Positions 17,808-27,668 of a stretch of DNA of 64,000 nucleotides are shown piece by piece. A model generated the notes under the pieces. It did not search any database, was not told where the DNA came from, and saw only the letters and a program-made list of their open reading frames with translations. The stretch is taken from assembly GCF_011759585.1 (NCBI RefSeq), contig NZ_JAAOYV010000001.1, positions 1,178,001-1,242,000 of the forward strand. Reading direction: 5' to 3'. This DNA comes from Frigoribacterium endophyticum (lineage in GTDB: Bacteria > Actinomycetota > Actinomycetes > Actinomycetales > Microbacteriaceae). The position numbers and the translations under genes were made by a program. The stretch's first letter is position 1; each line of letters begins with the position of its first letter.

Positions 17808-17821
17808 GGCCGACGTCGGCC
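17808..17821. promoter_or_regulatory. Perfect 14-base palindrome next to the yebC -10 box
   Basis: GGCCGACGTCGGCC is a perfect palindrome ending two bases before the TACACT box of yebC, in the position where a repressor would block RNA polymerase. Alternatively it could be a weak hairpin at the end of pdxT, but no U-tract follows and the loop would be too small. Confidence 0.4.
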
Positions 17822-17823
17822 GG

Positions 17824-17829
17824 TACACT
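17824..17829 (+). promoter_or_regulatory. Candidate -10 element (TACACT) of yebC-ruvCAB
   Basis: TACACT is followed by a leader of about 28 bases with AAGGAG before the GTG at 17863. The -35 is unclear; CTGACC at 17797 is 21 bases away. Confidence 0.4.
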
Positions 17830-17862
17830 GGTCCGGATCATCTGCCGTAGGTAAGGAGCACC

Positions 17863-18630
17863 GTGTCCGGGCATTCCAAGTGGGCCACGACCAAGCACAA
17901 GAAGGCCGTCATCGACAGCCGCCGCGCGAAGTCGTTCGCCAAGCTCATCAAGAACATCGAGGTCGCCGCCAAGCAGGGCGGTGCCGACATGTCGGGCAAC
18001 CCGACCCTGGTCGACGCGGTGCAGAAGGCCAAGAAGACCTCGGTGCCGAACGACAACATCGACCGCGCGGTCAAGCGCGGCGCCGGCCTCAGCGGTGAGG
18101 TCGTCGACTACCAGACCATCATGTACGAGGGCTACGGCCCGAACGGCGTCGCCCTGCTGATCGAGTGCCTCACCGACAACAAGAACCGGGCCGCCGCCAA
18201 CGTCCGCACGGTCATGTCGCGCAACGGCGGCACCATGGCCGACCCCGGCAGCGTCGCGTACAACTTCAGCCGCAAGGGCGTCATCGCGGTCATGAAGACC
18301 GACGAGCTGACGGAGGACGACGTCCTCGCCGCCGTCCTCGACGCCGGCGCCGAGGAGGTCACCGACCGCGGTGAGGGCTTCGAGATCGTGACGGAGCCGT
18401 CCGACCTCGTCCCCACGCGCACCGCGCTCCAGGACGCTGGCATCGACTACGACTCCGCCGACGTCGAGTTCGTGCCCGGCCTCAAGATCGAGGTCGACCT
18501 CGAGACGGCCCGCAAGGTGTTCAAGCTCGTCGACGCGCTCGACGACGACGACGACGTCCAGAACGTCTACGCCAACTTCGACGTGCCCGCCGACGTTCAG
18601 GCCGCGCTCGACGACGACGACGAAGACTGA
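17863..18630 (+). CDS. YebC/PmpR family transcriptional/translational regulator
   Basis: A 255-residue YebC/TACO1-family protein starting [21 protein letters not shown], the family hallmark, with [19 protein letters not shown] in the second domain. The family is linked to relief of ribosome stalling on proline stretches and, in some members, to DNA-binding regulation. The very acidic C-terminus (LDDDDED) and the [14 protein letters not shown] segment are typical. It leads the ruvCAB genes, an order conserved in most Actinobacteria. GTG start with AAGGAG seven bases upstream. Confidence 0.93.
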   Translation: MSGHSKWATTKHKKAVIDSRRAKSFAKLIKNIEVAAKQGGADMSGNPTLVDAVQKAKKTSVPNDNIDRAVKRGAGLSGEVVDYQTIMYEGYGPNGVALLIECLTDNKNRAAANVRTVMSRNGGTMADPGSVAYNFSRKGVIAVMKTDELTEDDVLAAVLDAGAEEVTDRGEGFEIVTEPSDLVPTRTALQDAGIDYDSADVEFVPGLKIEVDLETARKVFKLVDALDDDDDVQNVYANFDVPADVQAALDDDDED

Positions 18631-18637
18631 CGAGGCC

Positions 18638-19249
18638 GTGCCGCTGCGGGTGCTCGGCATCGACCCCGGCCTGACGCGCTGCGGCGTCGGCGTGGTCGAG
18701 GTCGACGCCCAGCGGCGCGCCACCCTCGTCGCCGTGACGGTCGTCCGGTCGGGCGTCGACGAGCCCCTCGAGCAGCGGCTCATGACGATCGGCCGGGGCA
18801 TCGAGGCCCTCGTCGACGAGCACCGGCCCGACGCGATGGCGATCGAGCGCGTCTTCGCGCAGGACAACCTGCGCACCGTCATGGGCACCGCGCAGGTGAG
18901 CGGGCTCGCGCTGCGTGCCGCCGCCGAGCGGTCGATCCCCGTGGCGCTGCACACCCCCTCCGAGGTGAAGGCCGCCGTCACCGGCTACGGGTCCGCCGAC
19001 AAGGCCCAGGTCGCCGCCATGGTGGCCCGGCTGCTCGGCCTCGCCGAGCCGCCCCGTCCGGCGGACGCCGCCGACGCCCTCGCCATCGCGATCTGCCACG
19101 CCTGGCGTCGTGACGGGCGCACGACCACCGTGCCGTCCGCCTCGTCCTCGGCGTCGGGCGGTGCCGGCACGGCCGCCGGGCTGACGCCCGCCCAGCGGGC
19201 GTGGCGCGACGCGGAGAAGCGTCAGCGGGCTCCTAGGCTGGGGGCATGA
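18638..19249 (+). CDS. ruvC: Holliday junction endonuclease RuvC
   Basis: A 203-residue RNase H-fold nuclease that resolves Holliday junctions with RuvAB. The first catalytic acid is Asp7 in [33 protein letters not shown] and [14 protein letters not shown] supply the other acidic residues. The C-terminal 35 residues are a Ser/Ala/Gly-rich tail. It lies seven bases after yebC and its stop overlaps the ruvA start (ATGA). Confidence 0.94.
   Translation: MPLRVLGIDPGLTRCGVGVVEVDAQRRATLVAVTVVRSGVDEPLEQRLMTIGRGIEALVDEHRPDAMAIERVFAQDNLRTVMGTAQVSGLALRAAAERSIPVALHTPSEVKAAVTGYGSADKAQVAAMVARLLGLAEPPRPADAADALAIAICHAWRRDGRTTTVPSASSSASGGAGTAAGLTPAQRAWRDAEKRQRAPRLGA
19234..19239 (+). promoter_or_regulatory. 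Candidate internal -10 element (TAGGCT) of ruvA, leaderless layout
   Basis: TAGGCT lies inside the last codons of ruvC, six bases before the ruvA ATG. It could give ruvAB expression independent of yebC-ruvC. A GGGGG run between box and ATG may instead act as a ribosome binding site for the polycistronic message. Confidence 0.4.
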
Positions 19250-19856
19250 TCTCGTCCGTCCGGGGAACCGTGCTGTCCGCCTCCGGGACGACCGTCGTCG
19301 TCGAGGTCGGGGGAGTGGGCCTCCGCGTCGGCGTCACGGCCCAGCTCGCCCTGACCCTGCGGCCCGGCGAGACGGCGATGCTCCACACCGCCCTCGTCGT
19401 CCGAGAAGACGACCTCTCCCTCTTCGGCTTCGCCGACCGCGAGGAGCTCGAGGTCTTCGACCTGCTCCGCAGCGTGACGGGCGTCGGCCCGAAGAGCGCC
19501 CAGGGAGTGCTCGGGCACCTCAGCCCGTCGCAGGTCGCCCACGCCGTCGCCGACGACGACGACGCGGCGTTCCGTCGCGTCTCGGGCATCGGCCCGAAGA
19601 CGGCGAAGCTCATCGTCCTGTCGCTGGCCGGCAAGCTCGACGTCGCGGCGTCCGCGCCCAGCGTGACCGCCGCCTCCAGCACGGCCGCCGACGTCCTCGT
19701 CGCGCTCGTCGGCCTCGGCTGGTCCGAGCGCGAGGCACAGACGGCGATCGACTCGGTGGTGGCCGCCCGGGGCGACGACGTCGCCGCGGCCGTGCCGCAG
19801 CTGCTCCGGGCGGCGCTCGGCCACCTCGGGCCGCAGAAGTCGCTCGGCGCCCGCTC

Positions 19857-19860
<4 letters not shown>
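19246..19860 (+). CDS. ruvA: Holliday junction branch migration protein RuvA
   Basis: A 204-residue tetrameric junction-binding subunit. It has an N-terminal OB fold ([23 protein letters not shown]), a double helix-hairpin-helix ([17 protein letters not shown] and [16 protein letters not shown]) and the C-terminal RuvB-contacting helical domain ([17 protein letters not shown]). All three domains are intact. It overlaps ruvC and ruvB by four bases each. Confidence 0.95.
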
Positions 19861-20882
<1,022 letters not shown>

Positions 20883-20962
20883 TCTCCGGAGGTCGGTGAG
20901 GCCAGGGGCCCCCGCAGCACCGCCGCCGACGACAACCTCCTAGCTCCGAAAGGCAGTTCCTC

Positions 20963-21385
20963 ATGGACGCCACATCGCTCATCATGGTCCTCCTCCTGGT
21001 GGTCCTCGTCTTCTTCATGTTCCGCAACAAGAAGAAGCGCGACCGTCAGCAGGCCGAGCTGCAGACCGCGCTCGTGCCCGGGGTCGAGGTCATGCTGACC
21101 TTCGGCGTCTACGGCACCATCGTCTCCGTCGACGACGAGACCACCACGGCCGAGGTCGAGGTCGCTCCCGGCACCGTCCTGAAGGTGCACCGCCAGACCC
21201 TCGGCCGGGTCGTGACGCCCCCGGTGGCCGCCGACGACGACACGGTCGTCGCCGACGCCGACGAGGTCGACGGCCGTCCCGCCGGCCAGCCGGTCGACCT
21301 GACCAAGCCCGCCTTCGGCGAGCGTGCCCCGGGCGACCGGGTCGACACCTCGGCCTCCGACGACGAGAACCCCCGCACCGTCTAG
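20963..21385 (+). CDS. yajC: Preprotein translocase accessory subunit YajC
   Basis: A 140-residue single-span membrane protein. One N-terminal helix (residues 5-20) is followed by RNKKKRDRQQAEL and the core PGVEVMLTFGVYGTIVSVDDE, where GxxGTI is the family signature. The C-terminal 60 residues are acidic, disordered and longer than in E. coli YajC, which is usual in Actinobacteria. It precedes secD and secF and should join them in the SecDF-YajC complex. Confidence 0.92.
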   Translation: MDATSLIMVLLLVVLVFFMFRNKKKRDRQQAELQTALVPGVEVMLTFGVYGTIVSVDDETTTAEVEVAPGTVLKVHRQTLGRVVTPPVAADDDTVVADADEVDGRPAGQPVDLTKPAFGERAPGDRVDTSASDDENPRTV

Positions 21386-21394
21386 ACCGCCGTC

Positions 21395-21417
21395 GCGGGG
21401 CCACGACCCGGCCCCGC
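21395..21417. terminator. Hairpin between yajC and secD
   Basis: GCGGGGCC and GGCCCCGC form a perfect 8-base stem with a 7-base loop ten bases after the yajC stop. No T-run follows, so it may be a weak terminator or an attenuating or stabilising hairpin that sets the yajC:secD ratio. Confidence 0.4.
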
Positions 21418-21427
21418 CCGCCCCCCC

Positions 21428-21458
21428 GGCGCGCGCTCCTCACCAGGGCGCGCGCTCC
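21428..21458. repeat. Direct 12-base repeat before secD
   Basis: GGCGCGCGCTCC occurs at 21428-21439 and again at 21447-21458 (19-base period) in the secD leader. Function unknown; it may just be low-complexity GC sequence. Confidence 0.5.
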
Positions 21459-21479
21459 CATGAGAAAGCAGACTCCTCC

Positions 21480-23240
21480 GTGGCACGCTCGACGCCGGTC
21501 AAGAAGGCCCTTCGTTCCCTGACCTGGTTGTTGGTCATCATCGCGGGGCTGACCGCCCTCAACGGCACCGCCACCCTGCTGAACGGCAAGGCCGACTGGG
21601 CCGCCGGAGCAAGCTGGGTGCCCGAGCTCGCGCTCGACCTGCAGGGCGGCACCCAGATCACCCTCGCGGCGCAGCTCGCGAGCGGCGAGTCCGTCTCGAG
21701 CCAGCAGCTCGACCAGGCCGTGACGATCATCCGCCAGCGCATCGACTCGGCCGGAGTCTCCGAGTCGGAGATCACCCGCCAGGGCTCGCAGAACATCGTC
21801 GTCTCGATCCCTGGCCGGCCCGACAACGCGACGCTGGAGCGCATCGAGGCGTCCGCCCGCCTGACCTTCCGCCCCGTCCTGTACACGGAGGCCGTGAGCA
21901 CGGCGGCCGTCGGGGGGGACGACGCCGACGGCGCGTCCGCGAGCCCCTCGGCCACGCCCTACACGCCGAACCCCGAGCTCAACTCGACCCCCACGGCCTC
22001 GCCGACCAACGCCTCCGACCTGGCCTGGATCACCGAGCAGCTGGCCGACGAGTACACGAACTACCAGTGCGCCGCCGACAACGACCTCGCGACCGCGCCG
22101 GACGACGAGCCGCTCGTCACCTGCTCGACCGACGGCACGTCGAAGTTCATCCTCGGCCCCGTCGAGGTCCAGGGCAGCGACATCAGCGACGCCACCAACG
22201 GCCTCGCCACCGACTCGCAGGGCAACTCGACGAACACCTGGGCCGTGAACCTCGAGTTCAACGGCCAGGGCTCGCGCGAGTTCAGCGACGTCACCTCCCG
22301 CCTCGTGACCCTGCAGGCGCCGCAGAACCAGTTCGCGGTCACGCTCGACAACCAGGTCATCACCGCTCCGTCCGCCAACGCCGCGATCACCGACGGCAAG
22401 GCGCAGATCACCGGCTCGTTCACGCAGGACACCTCGAAGACCCTCGCCGACCAGCTCAAGTTCGGTGCTCTGCCCATCAGCTTCACGGTGCAGAGCAACG
22501 AGAACATCACGGCGACCCTCGGCCAGACCCAGCTCGTCAGCGGCCTGATCGCCGGCCTGATCGGCCTCATCCTCGTCGTGATCTACTCGCTCGTGCAGTA
22601 CCGGGCGCTGGCCTTCGTCACGATCCTGTCGCTCGTGATCGCGGCCACCCTGACCTACCTCGTCATCGCGATCCTCTCCTGGCGGGAGGGCTACCGGCTG
22701 TCGCTCGCCGGCGTGACGGGGTTGATCGTCGCCATCGGCATCACCGCCGACTCGTTCATCGTGTACTTCGAGCGCATCCGCGACGAGCTCCGTGACGGGC
22801 GCATCCTCGAGTCCGCCGTCGAGTCGGGCTGGCGTCGGGCCATCCGCACGATCATCGCGTCGGACACGGTCAACTTCCTCGCCGCCATCACGCTCTTCAT
22901 CCTCGCGGTGGGCAACGTGAAGGGCTTCGCGCTCACGCTCGGCATCACGACGGTCATCGACCTGATCGTCGTGGCCCTGTTCACGCACCCGATGCTCCAG
23001 CTGATCGCCCGCACGCGCTTCTTCGGCGAGGGCAACCCCCTCAGCGGGCTCGACCCCAAGGCCCTCGGCGCGGTCTACCGCGGCCGGGCACAGTTCCGCA
23101 CCCCGGCACCCGTCGGGGCTCGCAAGGGCGCCGGTGGTCGCGAGGCCGCCAAGCGCCAGACCATCGCGGAGCGCAAGGCCGCCGAGAAGAACGGCGACCG
23201 TGTCGACGACACGACGCGCACTGACGGGAAGGACTCCTGA
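21480..23240 (+). CDS. secD: Protein translocase subunit SecD
   Basis: A 586-residue membrane protein that, with SecF, uses the proton gradient to pull exported proteins across the membrane. The first helix (about 12-32) precedes the LALDLQGGTQITL motif. A large external domain carries a Ser/Thr/Pro insertion (about residues 145-175, including SASPSATPYTPNPEL). Five membrane helices follow from LVSGLIAGLIGLILVVIYSL, with GITADSFIVYFERIRDE. The GTG at 21480 is chosen on the family start (ARSTPVKKALRSL) although no good ribosome binding site is seen. It overlaps secF (TGATG). Confidence 0.93.
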   Translation: MARSTPVKKALRSLTWLLVIIAGLTALNGTATLLNGKADWAAGASWVPELALDLQGGTQITLAAQLASGESVSSQQLDQAVTIIRQRIDSAGVSESEITRQGSQNIVVSIPGRPDNATLERIEASARLTFRPVLYTEAVSTAAVGGDDADGASASPSATPYTPNPELNSTPTASPTNASDLAWITEQLADEYTNYQCAADNDLATAPDDEPLVTCSTDGTSKFILGPVEVQGSDISDATNGLATDSQGNSTNTWAVNLEFNGQGSREFSDVTSRLVTLQAPQNQFAVTLDNQVITAPSANAAITDGKAQITGSFTQDTSKTLADQLKFGALPISFTVQSNENITATLGQTQLVSGLIAGLIGLILVVIYSLVQYRALAFVTILSLVIAATLTYLVIAILSWREGYRLSLAGVTGLIVAIGITADSFIVYFERIRDELRDGRILESAVESGWRRAIRTIIASDTVNFLAAITLFILAVGNVKGFALTLGITTVIDLIVVALFTHPMLQLIARTRFFGEGNPLSGLDPKALGAVYRGRAQFRTPAPVGARKGAGGREAAKRQTIAERKAAEKNGDRVDDTTRTDGKDS

Positions 23241-24250
23241 TGGCCAGTTTCTCGAAGTTCGGGAACGACCTCTACACGGGGGCTCGCTCCTACGACATCG
23301 TCGGCCGACGCCGTACCTGGTACATCGTCGCCGTCGTCGTCCTCATCCTGTCGGCCACGGTGCCCTTCCTCCGCGGCGGCTTCCACTTCGGCATCGAGTT
23401 CACCGGCGGGTCCGAGTTCCAGGTGGCCCAGCCCGCCTCCCTCGACCAGGACGTCGCGACCGAGACCGTCGAGGCGGTGGCGCCCGGCTCGACCCCCCGC
23501 GTGACGCAGGTCGGCTCCGACACCATCCGCGTGCAGACCTCGCAGCTCGAGCCCGCACAGACGAACGACGTCGCCGACGCCCTGGCCGAGGCCTACGACG
23601 TGCCCGCCGACCGGGTCACGTCGTCGTTCATCGGGGCCTCGTGGGGCGCCGACATCACGGGCCAGGCCATCAAGGGCCTCGTGATCTTCCTCATCCTCGC
23701 CGCGATCGGCATGACGCTCTACTTCCGGACGTGGAAGATGTCGCTGGCCGCCATGGCGGCCCTGCTGCACGACCTCGTCCTGACGGCCGGCATCTACGGC
23801 ATCGTCGGCTTCGAGGTCACCCCCGCGGCCGTCATCGGCTTCCTCACCATCCTGGGCTACTCGCTGTACGACACGGTGGTGGTCTTCGACAAGATCCGCG
23901 AGAACACCACGGAGGACGGCGAGAGCTCGAGGCGGACCTTCGCGCAGTCGGTCAACCTCGCCGTCAACCAGACGCTCGTGCGGTCGATCAACACCTCCGT
24001 GGTGGCCCTGCTGCCCGTCGCGGCGATCCTGTTCATCGGCGCGTTCGTCCTCGGGGCCGGCACGCTGCGCGACATCTCGCTCGCCCTGTTCATCGGCATC
24101 CTCGTGGGCACCTACTCGACGATCTTCATCGCGTCGCCGCTCTACGCGACGCTGCGGATGCGCGAACCGGCCCTGGCCGACCGCGACGCGAAGAAGACGG
24201 CGGCCTCCGCCCCCGTCACCGCCGACGAGCGCGCCGAGGTCGGCTCGTGA
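23240..24250 (+). CDS. secF: Protein translocase subunit SecF
   Basis: A 336-residue partner of SecD with six membrane helices. Visible motifs are FHFGIEFTGGSEFQV (the conserved D/E-FTGG loop), GSDTIRVQT, GYSLYDTVVVFDKIREN and RSINTSVVALLPVAAIL. The ATG shares bases with the secD stop. The C-terminal 30 residues are a charged cytoplasmic tail. Length and topology are as expected. Confidence 0.94.
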   Translation: MASFSKFGNDLYTGARSYDIVGRRRTWYIVAVVVLILSATVPFLRGGFHFGIEFTGGSEFQVAQPASLDQDVATETVEAVAPGSTPRVTQVGSDTIRVQTSQLEPAQTNDVADALAEAYDVPADRVTSSFIGASWGADITGQAIKGLVIFLILAAIGMTLYFRTWKMSLAAMAALLHDLVLTAGIYGIVGFEVTPAAVIGFLTILGYSLYDTVVVFDKIRENTTEDGESSRRTFAQSVNLAVNQTLVRSINTSVVALLPVAAILFIGAFVLGAGTLRDISLALFIGILVGTYSTIFIASPLYATLRMREPALADRDAKKTAASAPVTADERAEVGS

Positions 24251-24603
24251 CCGCCGGTGCCGGCTCGTCCGATTTCCCCGACGTCACCGCCGCGGAGGCC
24301 GTCGCCCTCGTCGCCGACGGCGGCTACCTGCTCGACGTGCGCGAGCGCTCCGAGTGGGACGCCGGCCACGCGCCGCAGGCCGTGCTCGTGCCGCTCTCCG
24401 AGCTGGGGGAGCGCCTCGACGAGGTGCCGACCGACCGAGACGTGCTCGTCGTCTGCCACTCGGGGATGCGCTCGATGCGTGCCTCGGCGGCGCTTCGTCG
24501 ATCAGGTCGCCGAGCCGTCAACGTCGAGGGCGGCATGCTCGCCTGGCGCGACGCCGACGGCGAGCTGACCCGCGACGGCGGGGGCCCGGCGTCGGTCGAC
24601 TGA
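24247..24603 (+). CDS. Rhodanese-like sulfurtransferase domain protein
   Basis: A 118-residue single rhodanese domain. LLDVRERSEWDAGHAPQAVLVPL is the CH2A motif, and the active-site loop VCHSGMRSMRA supplies the persulfide-forming Cys. The domain ends NVEGGMLAWRD. It likely carries sulfane sulfur to an unknown acceptor. The GTG overlaps the secF stop, so it is co-translated with the secretion genes, a linkage with no obvious functional reason. Confidence 0.88.
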   Translation: MTAGAGSSDFPDVTAAEAVALVADGGYLLDVRERSEWDAGHAPQAVLVPLSELGERLDEVPTDRDVLVVCHSGMRSMRASAALRRSGRRAVNVEGGMLAWRDADGELTRDGGGPASVD

Positions 24604-24614
24604 CCGCGAGAGGG

Positions 24615-24620
24615 TAGCGT
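24615..24620 (+). promoter_or_regulatory. Candidate -10 element (TAGCGT) of the rel gene
   Basis: TAGCGT lies 12 bases after the rhodanese stop and gives a leader of about 73 bases before the GTG at 24700. The leader holds a small hairpin, GGGGCC-GAGGA-GGCCCC (24661-24677). No -35 is clear. Confidence 0.35.
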
Positions 24621-24699
24621 TGTCGGAGCGGGTCACCGCCACGGCCACCACCCACCCGACGGGGCCGAGGAGGCCCCAGGACGAGAGCGAGGCGCGGTC

Positions 24700-26982
24700 G
24701 TGACCGAGATCACCACGAGGAACGACGCGCCGCCCGAGCCTCAGGGCACGGCGTCGCTCCGCACGCTGCTGCCCCGGCTCTTCTCCCGGAGCCAGCCGGC
24801 CGGTGCCGTCGACCGCCTGGTCAAGACCGTCCGCATGCACCACCCGAAGGCCGACCTCGTGGTCATCGAGAGGGCCTACAGCGTCGCCGAGCGCGCCCAC
24901 CAGGGGCAGCTGCGGAAGAGCGGCGAGCCGTACATCACGCACCCCGTGGCCGTCGCCCAGATCCTCGCCGACCTCGGCATCGGCTCCAAGACCGTCGCCG
25001 CCGCCCTCCTGCACGACACCGTGGAGGACACCGACTACACGCTCGACATGCTGCAGCGGGACTTCGGCGACGAGATCGCGATGCTGGTCGACGGCGTCAC
25101 CAAGCTCGACAAGCTGAAGTACGGCGACAGCGCCCAGGCCGAGACGGTCCGCAAGATGGTGGTCGCGATGTCGAAGGACATCCGCGTGCTCGTCATCAAG
25201 CTGGCCGACCGCCTCCACAACGCGCGCACCTGGGGCTTCGTCGAGTCGGAGTCGGCGACGCGGAAGGCGACCGAGACCCTCGAGATCTACGCGCCGCTCG
25301 CGCACCGGCTCGGCATCCAGGCCATCAAGTGGGAGCTCGAGGACCTCTCCTTCGCCGTCCTCCACCCGAAGCTCTACGTCGAGATCGACAACCTCGTCAA
25401 GCAGCGCACCCCGCAGCGTGAGCAGTTCGTGCAGAACGTCATCGACGCGGTGAAGTCGGACCTCAAGTCGACGAAGATCCGGGGCGACGTCGTCGGCAGG
25501 CCGAAGCAGTACTACTCGATCTACCAGAAGATGATCGTGCGCGGCCGCGAGTTCGACGAGATCTACGACCTCGTCGGCATCCGGGTCCTGGTGAACTCGC
25601 TGCGCGACTGCTACGCCGTGCTGGGGTCCATCCACGCCCGCTGGAACCCCCTGCCGGGTCGCTTCAAGGACTACATCGCGACGCCGAAGTTCAACCTCTA
25701 CCAGTCGCTGCACACGACGGTGATCGGGCCGAAGGGCCGACCGGTCGAGATCCAGATCCGGACGCACGAGATGCACCAGCGCGCGGAGTTCGGCGTCGCC
25801 GCGCACTGGAAGTACAAGCAGCGGATGAACGGCGGCCGTGACGACTCCAGCACGGGCGCGCGCACCGAGACCGACATGGCCTGGCTCGCGCACATCTCCG
25901 ACTGGCAGGCCGAGACGGCCGACCCCGGCGAGTTCCTCGACAGCCTGCGCTTCGAGATCGGAGCCAAGGAGGTCTACGTCTTCACGCCGCAGGGCAAGGT
26001 CATCGGCCTGCCCTCCGGCGCCACGCCCGTCGACTTCGCGTACGCCGTGCACACCGAGGTGGGCCACCGGACGATGGGCGCCAAGGTCAACGGCCGCCTC
26101 GTGCCGCTCGAGAGCGTGCTCAACAGCGGTGACGTCGTCGAGGTGTTCACCTCGAAGAACCCGGACTCGGGCCCCAGCCAGGACTGGCTGAGCTTCGTCA
26201 AGAGCCCCCGGGCCCGGAACAAGATCCGGCAGTGGTTCACCAAGGAGCGCCGCGACGAGGCGATCGAGCAGGGCAAGGACGCCATCGCGCGGGCCATGCG
26301 GAAGCAGAACCTGCCGCTGCAGAAGCTGATGAACCAGGACTCGATCGCCGAGGTCGCCTCGCAGCTGCGACACGACGACGTCTCGAGCCTCTACGCCGCC
26401 GTGGGCGAGGGCCACATCTCGACGCAGTCGGTCATCGAGAAAGTGCTCGCCGCCGTCCAGCAGCAGAACGAGGTCGACGAGGGCGAGTTCGAGTTCCCGA
26501 GCAAGGGCGTCACGCGTCCGCTCCGCAACAGCGACTCGGGCGTGCTCGTGCGCGGGGCCCCCGACATCCTCGTCAAGCTCGCCAAGTGCTGCACGCCGGT
26601 GCCGGGCGACCAGATCGTCGGGTTCGTCACGCGGGGCCAGGGCGTCAGCGTGCACCAGGCCAACTGCCACAACGTGCAGGGCCTGATGAAGGAGCCCGAG
26701 CGGATGATCGACGTCGAGTGGGCGCCGTCGTCGAAGAGCGTCTTCCTCGTCCAGATCCAGATCGAGGCCCTCGACCGCAGCGGCCTGCTCTCCGACGTGA
26801 CCCGGGTGCTCTCCGAGCACCACGTCAACATCCTCTCCGCGAGCGTGTCGACGTCCGACGAGCGTCTGGCCCTCAGCCGCTTCGTCTTCGAGATGGGCGA
26901 CACCACGCACCTCGACCGCGTCCTCAACGCGGTGCGTCGCATCGACGCGGTCTACGACGTCTACCGGGTGAGCGCCGGCTGA
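24700..26982 (+). CDS. rel: Bifunctional (p)ppGpp synthetase/hydrolase, RelA/SpoT family
   Basis: A 760-residue stringent-response enzyme. The N-terminal HD hydrolase domain is intact (ARVAHQGQ-like RAHQGQLRKSGEPYITHPVA and HDTVEDT at about His105), so ppGpp breakdown is expected. The synthetase domain has KSTKIRGDVVGRPKQYYSIYQKM and YDLVGIRVLV. TGS (VYVFTPQGKVIGLPSGATPVDFAYAVH), a conserved-Cys helical region (KLAKCCTPVPGDQIVGFVTRG) and an ACT domain (about 680-760) complete the long Rel form usual in Gram-positives. It is followed by a strong hairpin. Confidence 0.95.
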   Translation: MTEITTRNDAPPEPQGTASLRTLLPRLFSRSQPAGAVDRLVKTVRMHHPKADLVVIERAYSVAERAHQGQLRKSGEPYITHPVAVAQILADLGIGSKTVAAALLHDTVEDTDYTLDMLQRDFGDEIAMLVDGVTKLDKLKYGDSAQAETVRKMVVAMSKDIRVLVIKLADRLHNARTWGFVESESATRKATETLEIYAPLAHRLGIQAIKWELEDLSFAVLHPKLYVEIDNLVKQRTPQREQFVQNVIDAVKSDLKSTKIRGDVVGRPKQYYSIYQKMIVRGREFDEIYDLVGIRVLVNSLRDCYAVLGSIHARWNPLPGRFKDYIATPKFNLYQSLHTTVIGPKGRPVEIQIRTHEMHQRAEFGVAAHWKYKQRMNGGRDDSSTGARTETDMAWLAHISDWQAETADPGEFLDSLRFEIGAKEVYVFTPQGKVIGLPSGATPVDFAYAVHTEVGHRTMGAKVNGRLVPLESVLNSGDVVEVFTSKNPDSGPSQDWLSFVKSPRARNKIRQWFTKERRDEAIEQGKDAIARAMRKQNLPLQKLMNQDSIAEVASQLRHDDVSSLYAAVGEGHISTQSVIEKVLAAVQQQNEVDEGEFEFPSKGVTRPLRNSDSGVLVRGAPDILVKLAKCCTPVPGDQIVGFVTRGQGVSVHQANCHNVQGLMKEPERMIDVEWAPSSKSVFLVQIQIEALDRSGLLSDVTRVLSEHHVNILSASVSTSDERLALSRFVFEMGDTTHLDRVLNAVRRIDAVYDVYRVSAG

Positions 26983-26997
26983 CGGGCCTGGCCTCCG

Positions 26998-27030
26998 TCG
27001 ACCCGGTGCCTCAGCCGAGCACCGGGTCGA
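26998..27030. terminator. Bidirectional-type hairpin between rel and the AbiEi-like gene
   Basis: TCGACCCGGTGC and GCACCGGGTCGA form a perfect 12-base stem around a 9-base loop, 16 bases after the rel stop. It also covers the last codons and stop of the convergent minus-strand gene, so it can serve both transcripts. There is no long T-run, as is common in high-GC Actinobacteria. Confidence 0.65.
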
Positions 27031-27565
27031 CGAGGGCACGCAGGAGCGCCTGCGCCCGGGCGCGACCGACCGCCGACGAGTGGCGCCGCGAGAGCGACAG
27101 GACGGTGCGTGGCTCCACCTCGTGCTCGGCGAGCACCCGGAGGGCCAGTTGCTCCGACCTCCCGCTGGCGTCGCTCAGCCGGAGCAGGTCGAGCACCGTC
27201 CGCGCCGGCGACGTCACGAGACCCCCGCCGAGACGGACGACCTCGTCGTCGTCGATCCGCACCTCCGACACGCGGCTGCCCGACGGAGCTCCGCGGCTGC
27301 GGGCCGACGACGACACGAGGCACTGGAGGTCCGGGGGAGGCGCGGCGCAGGCCCCCCAGATCCAGGCAGCGGTGCGGCGGGCCGCGATCGTCCTCGACGA
27401 CGACTCCGACAGGACCGACCGGGCCCGCGCCTCCGCGTCGTCGGGGTCGGCCACGGACGACCAGCGGTCACCGAGCGCGTAGAGCTCCCCGTCGAGCACG
27501 GCCGCCCGCAGCTCGGCCTCGGGGAGGTCCCGAGGGCTGAGGAGGCGGGGGAGCGGTCGGCGCAC
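27011..27565 (-). CDS. AbiEi-like antitoxin/regulator family protein (solitary)
   Basis: A protein of 184 residues (190 if the GTG at 27583 is used). RRPLPRLLSPRDLPEAELRAAVLDGELYALGD followed by RTIAARRTAAWIWGA and VTSPARTVLDLLRL resembles the AbiEi antitoxin/endonuclease-like C-terminal fold that is common in Microbacteriaceae. No AbiEii-like nucleotidyltransferase toxin lies beside it. The GTG at 27565 is preferred: the conserved-looking sequence begins there and a CAGGCT box lies six bases upstream. It is convergent with rel and upstream of a strong hairpin. The family call is moderate; a host-chromosome regulator is as likely as an antitoxin. Confidence 0.55.
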   Translation of the reverse strand: MRRPLPRLLSPRDLPEAELRAAVLDGELYALGDRWSSVADPDDAEARARSVLSESSSRTIAARRTAAWIWGACAAPPPDLQCLVSSSARSRGAPSGSRVSEVRIDDDEVVRLGGGLVTSPARTVLDLLRLSDASGRSEQLALRVLAEHEVEPRTVLSLSRRHSSAVGRARAQALLRALVDPVLG

Positions 27566-27600
27566 GGGCCCAGCCTGGCGCACCGGGGCCGCGACGACGG

Positions 27601-27635
27601 ACCGCCCGCGCTCTCCTGTGGAGAGGGCGGGCGGT
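27601..27635 (-). terminator. Terminator hairpin after the DUF349 gene
   Basis: ACCGCCCGC / GCGGGCGGT plus inner CTCTCC / GGAGAG make a 15-pair stem with one mismatch and a 3-base loop. It lies 34 bases past the stop of the minus-strand DUF349 gene and just upstream of the AbiEi-like start, separating the two transcripts. Confidence 0.7.
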
Positions 27636-27668
27636 CGTGGTCGATCGGGGCGACGCGTCGCGGGCCGG

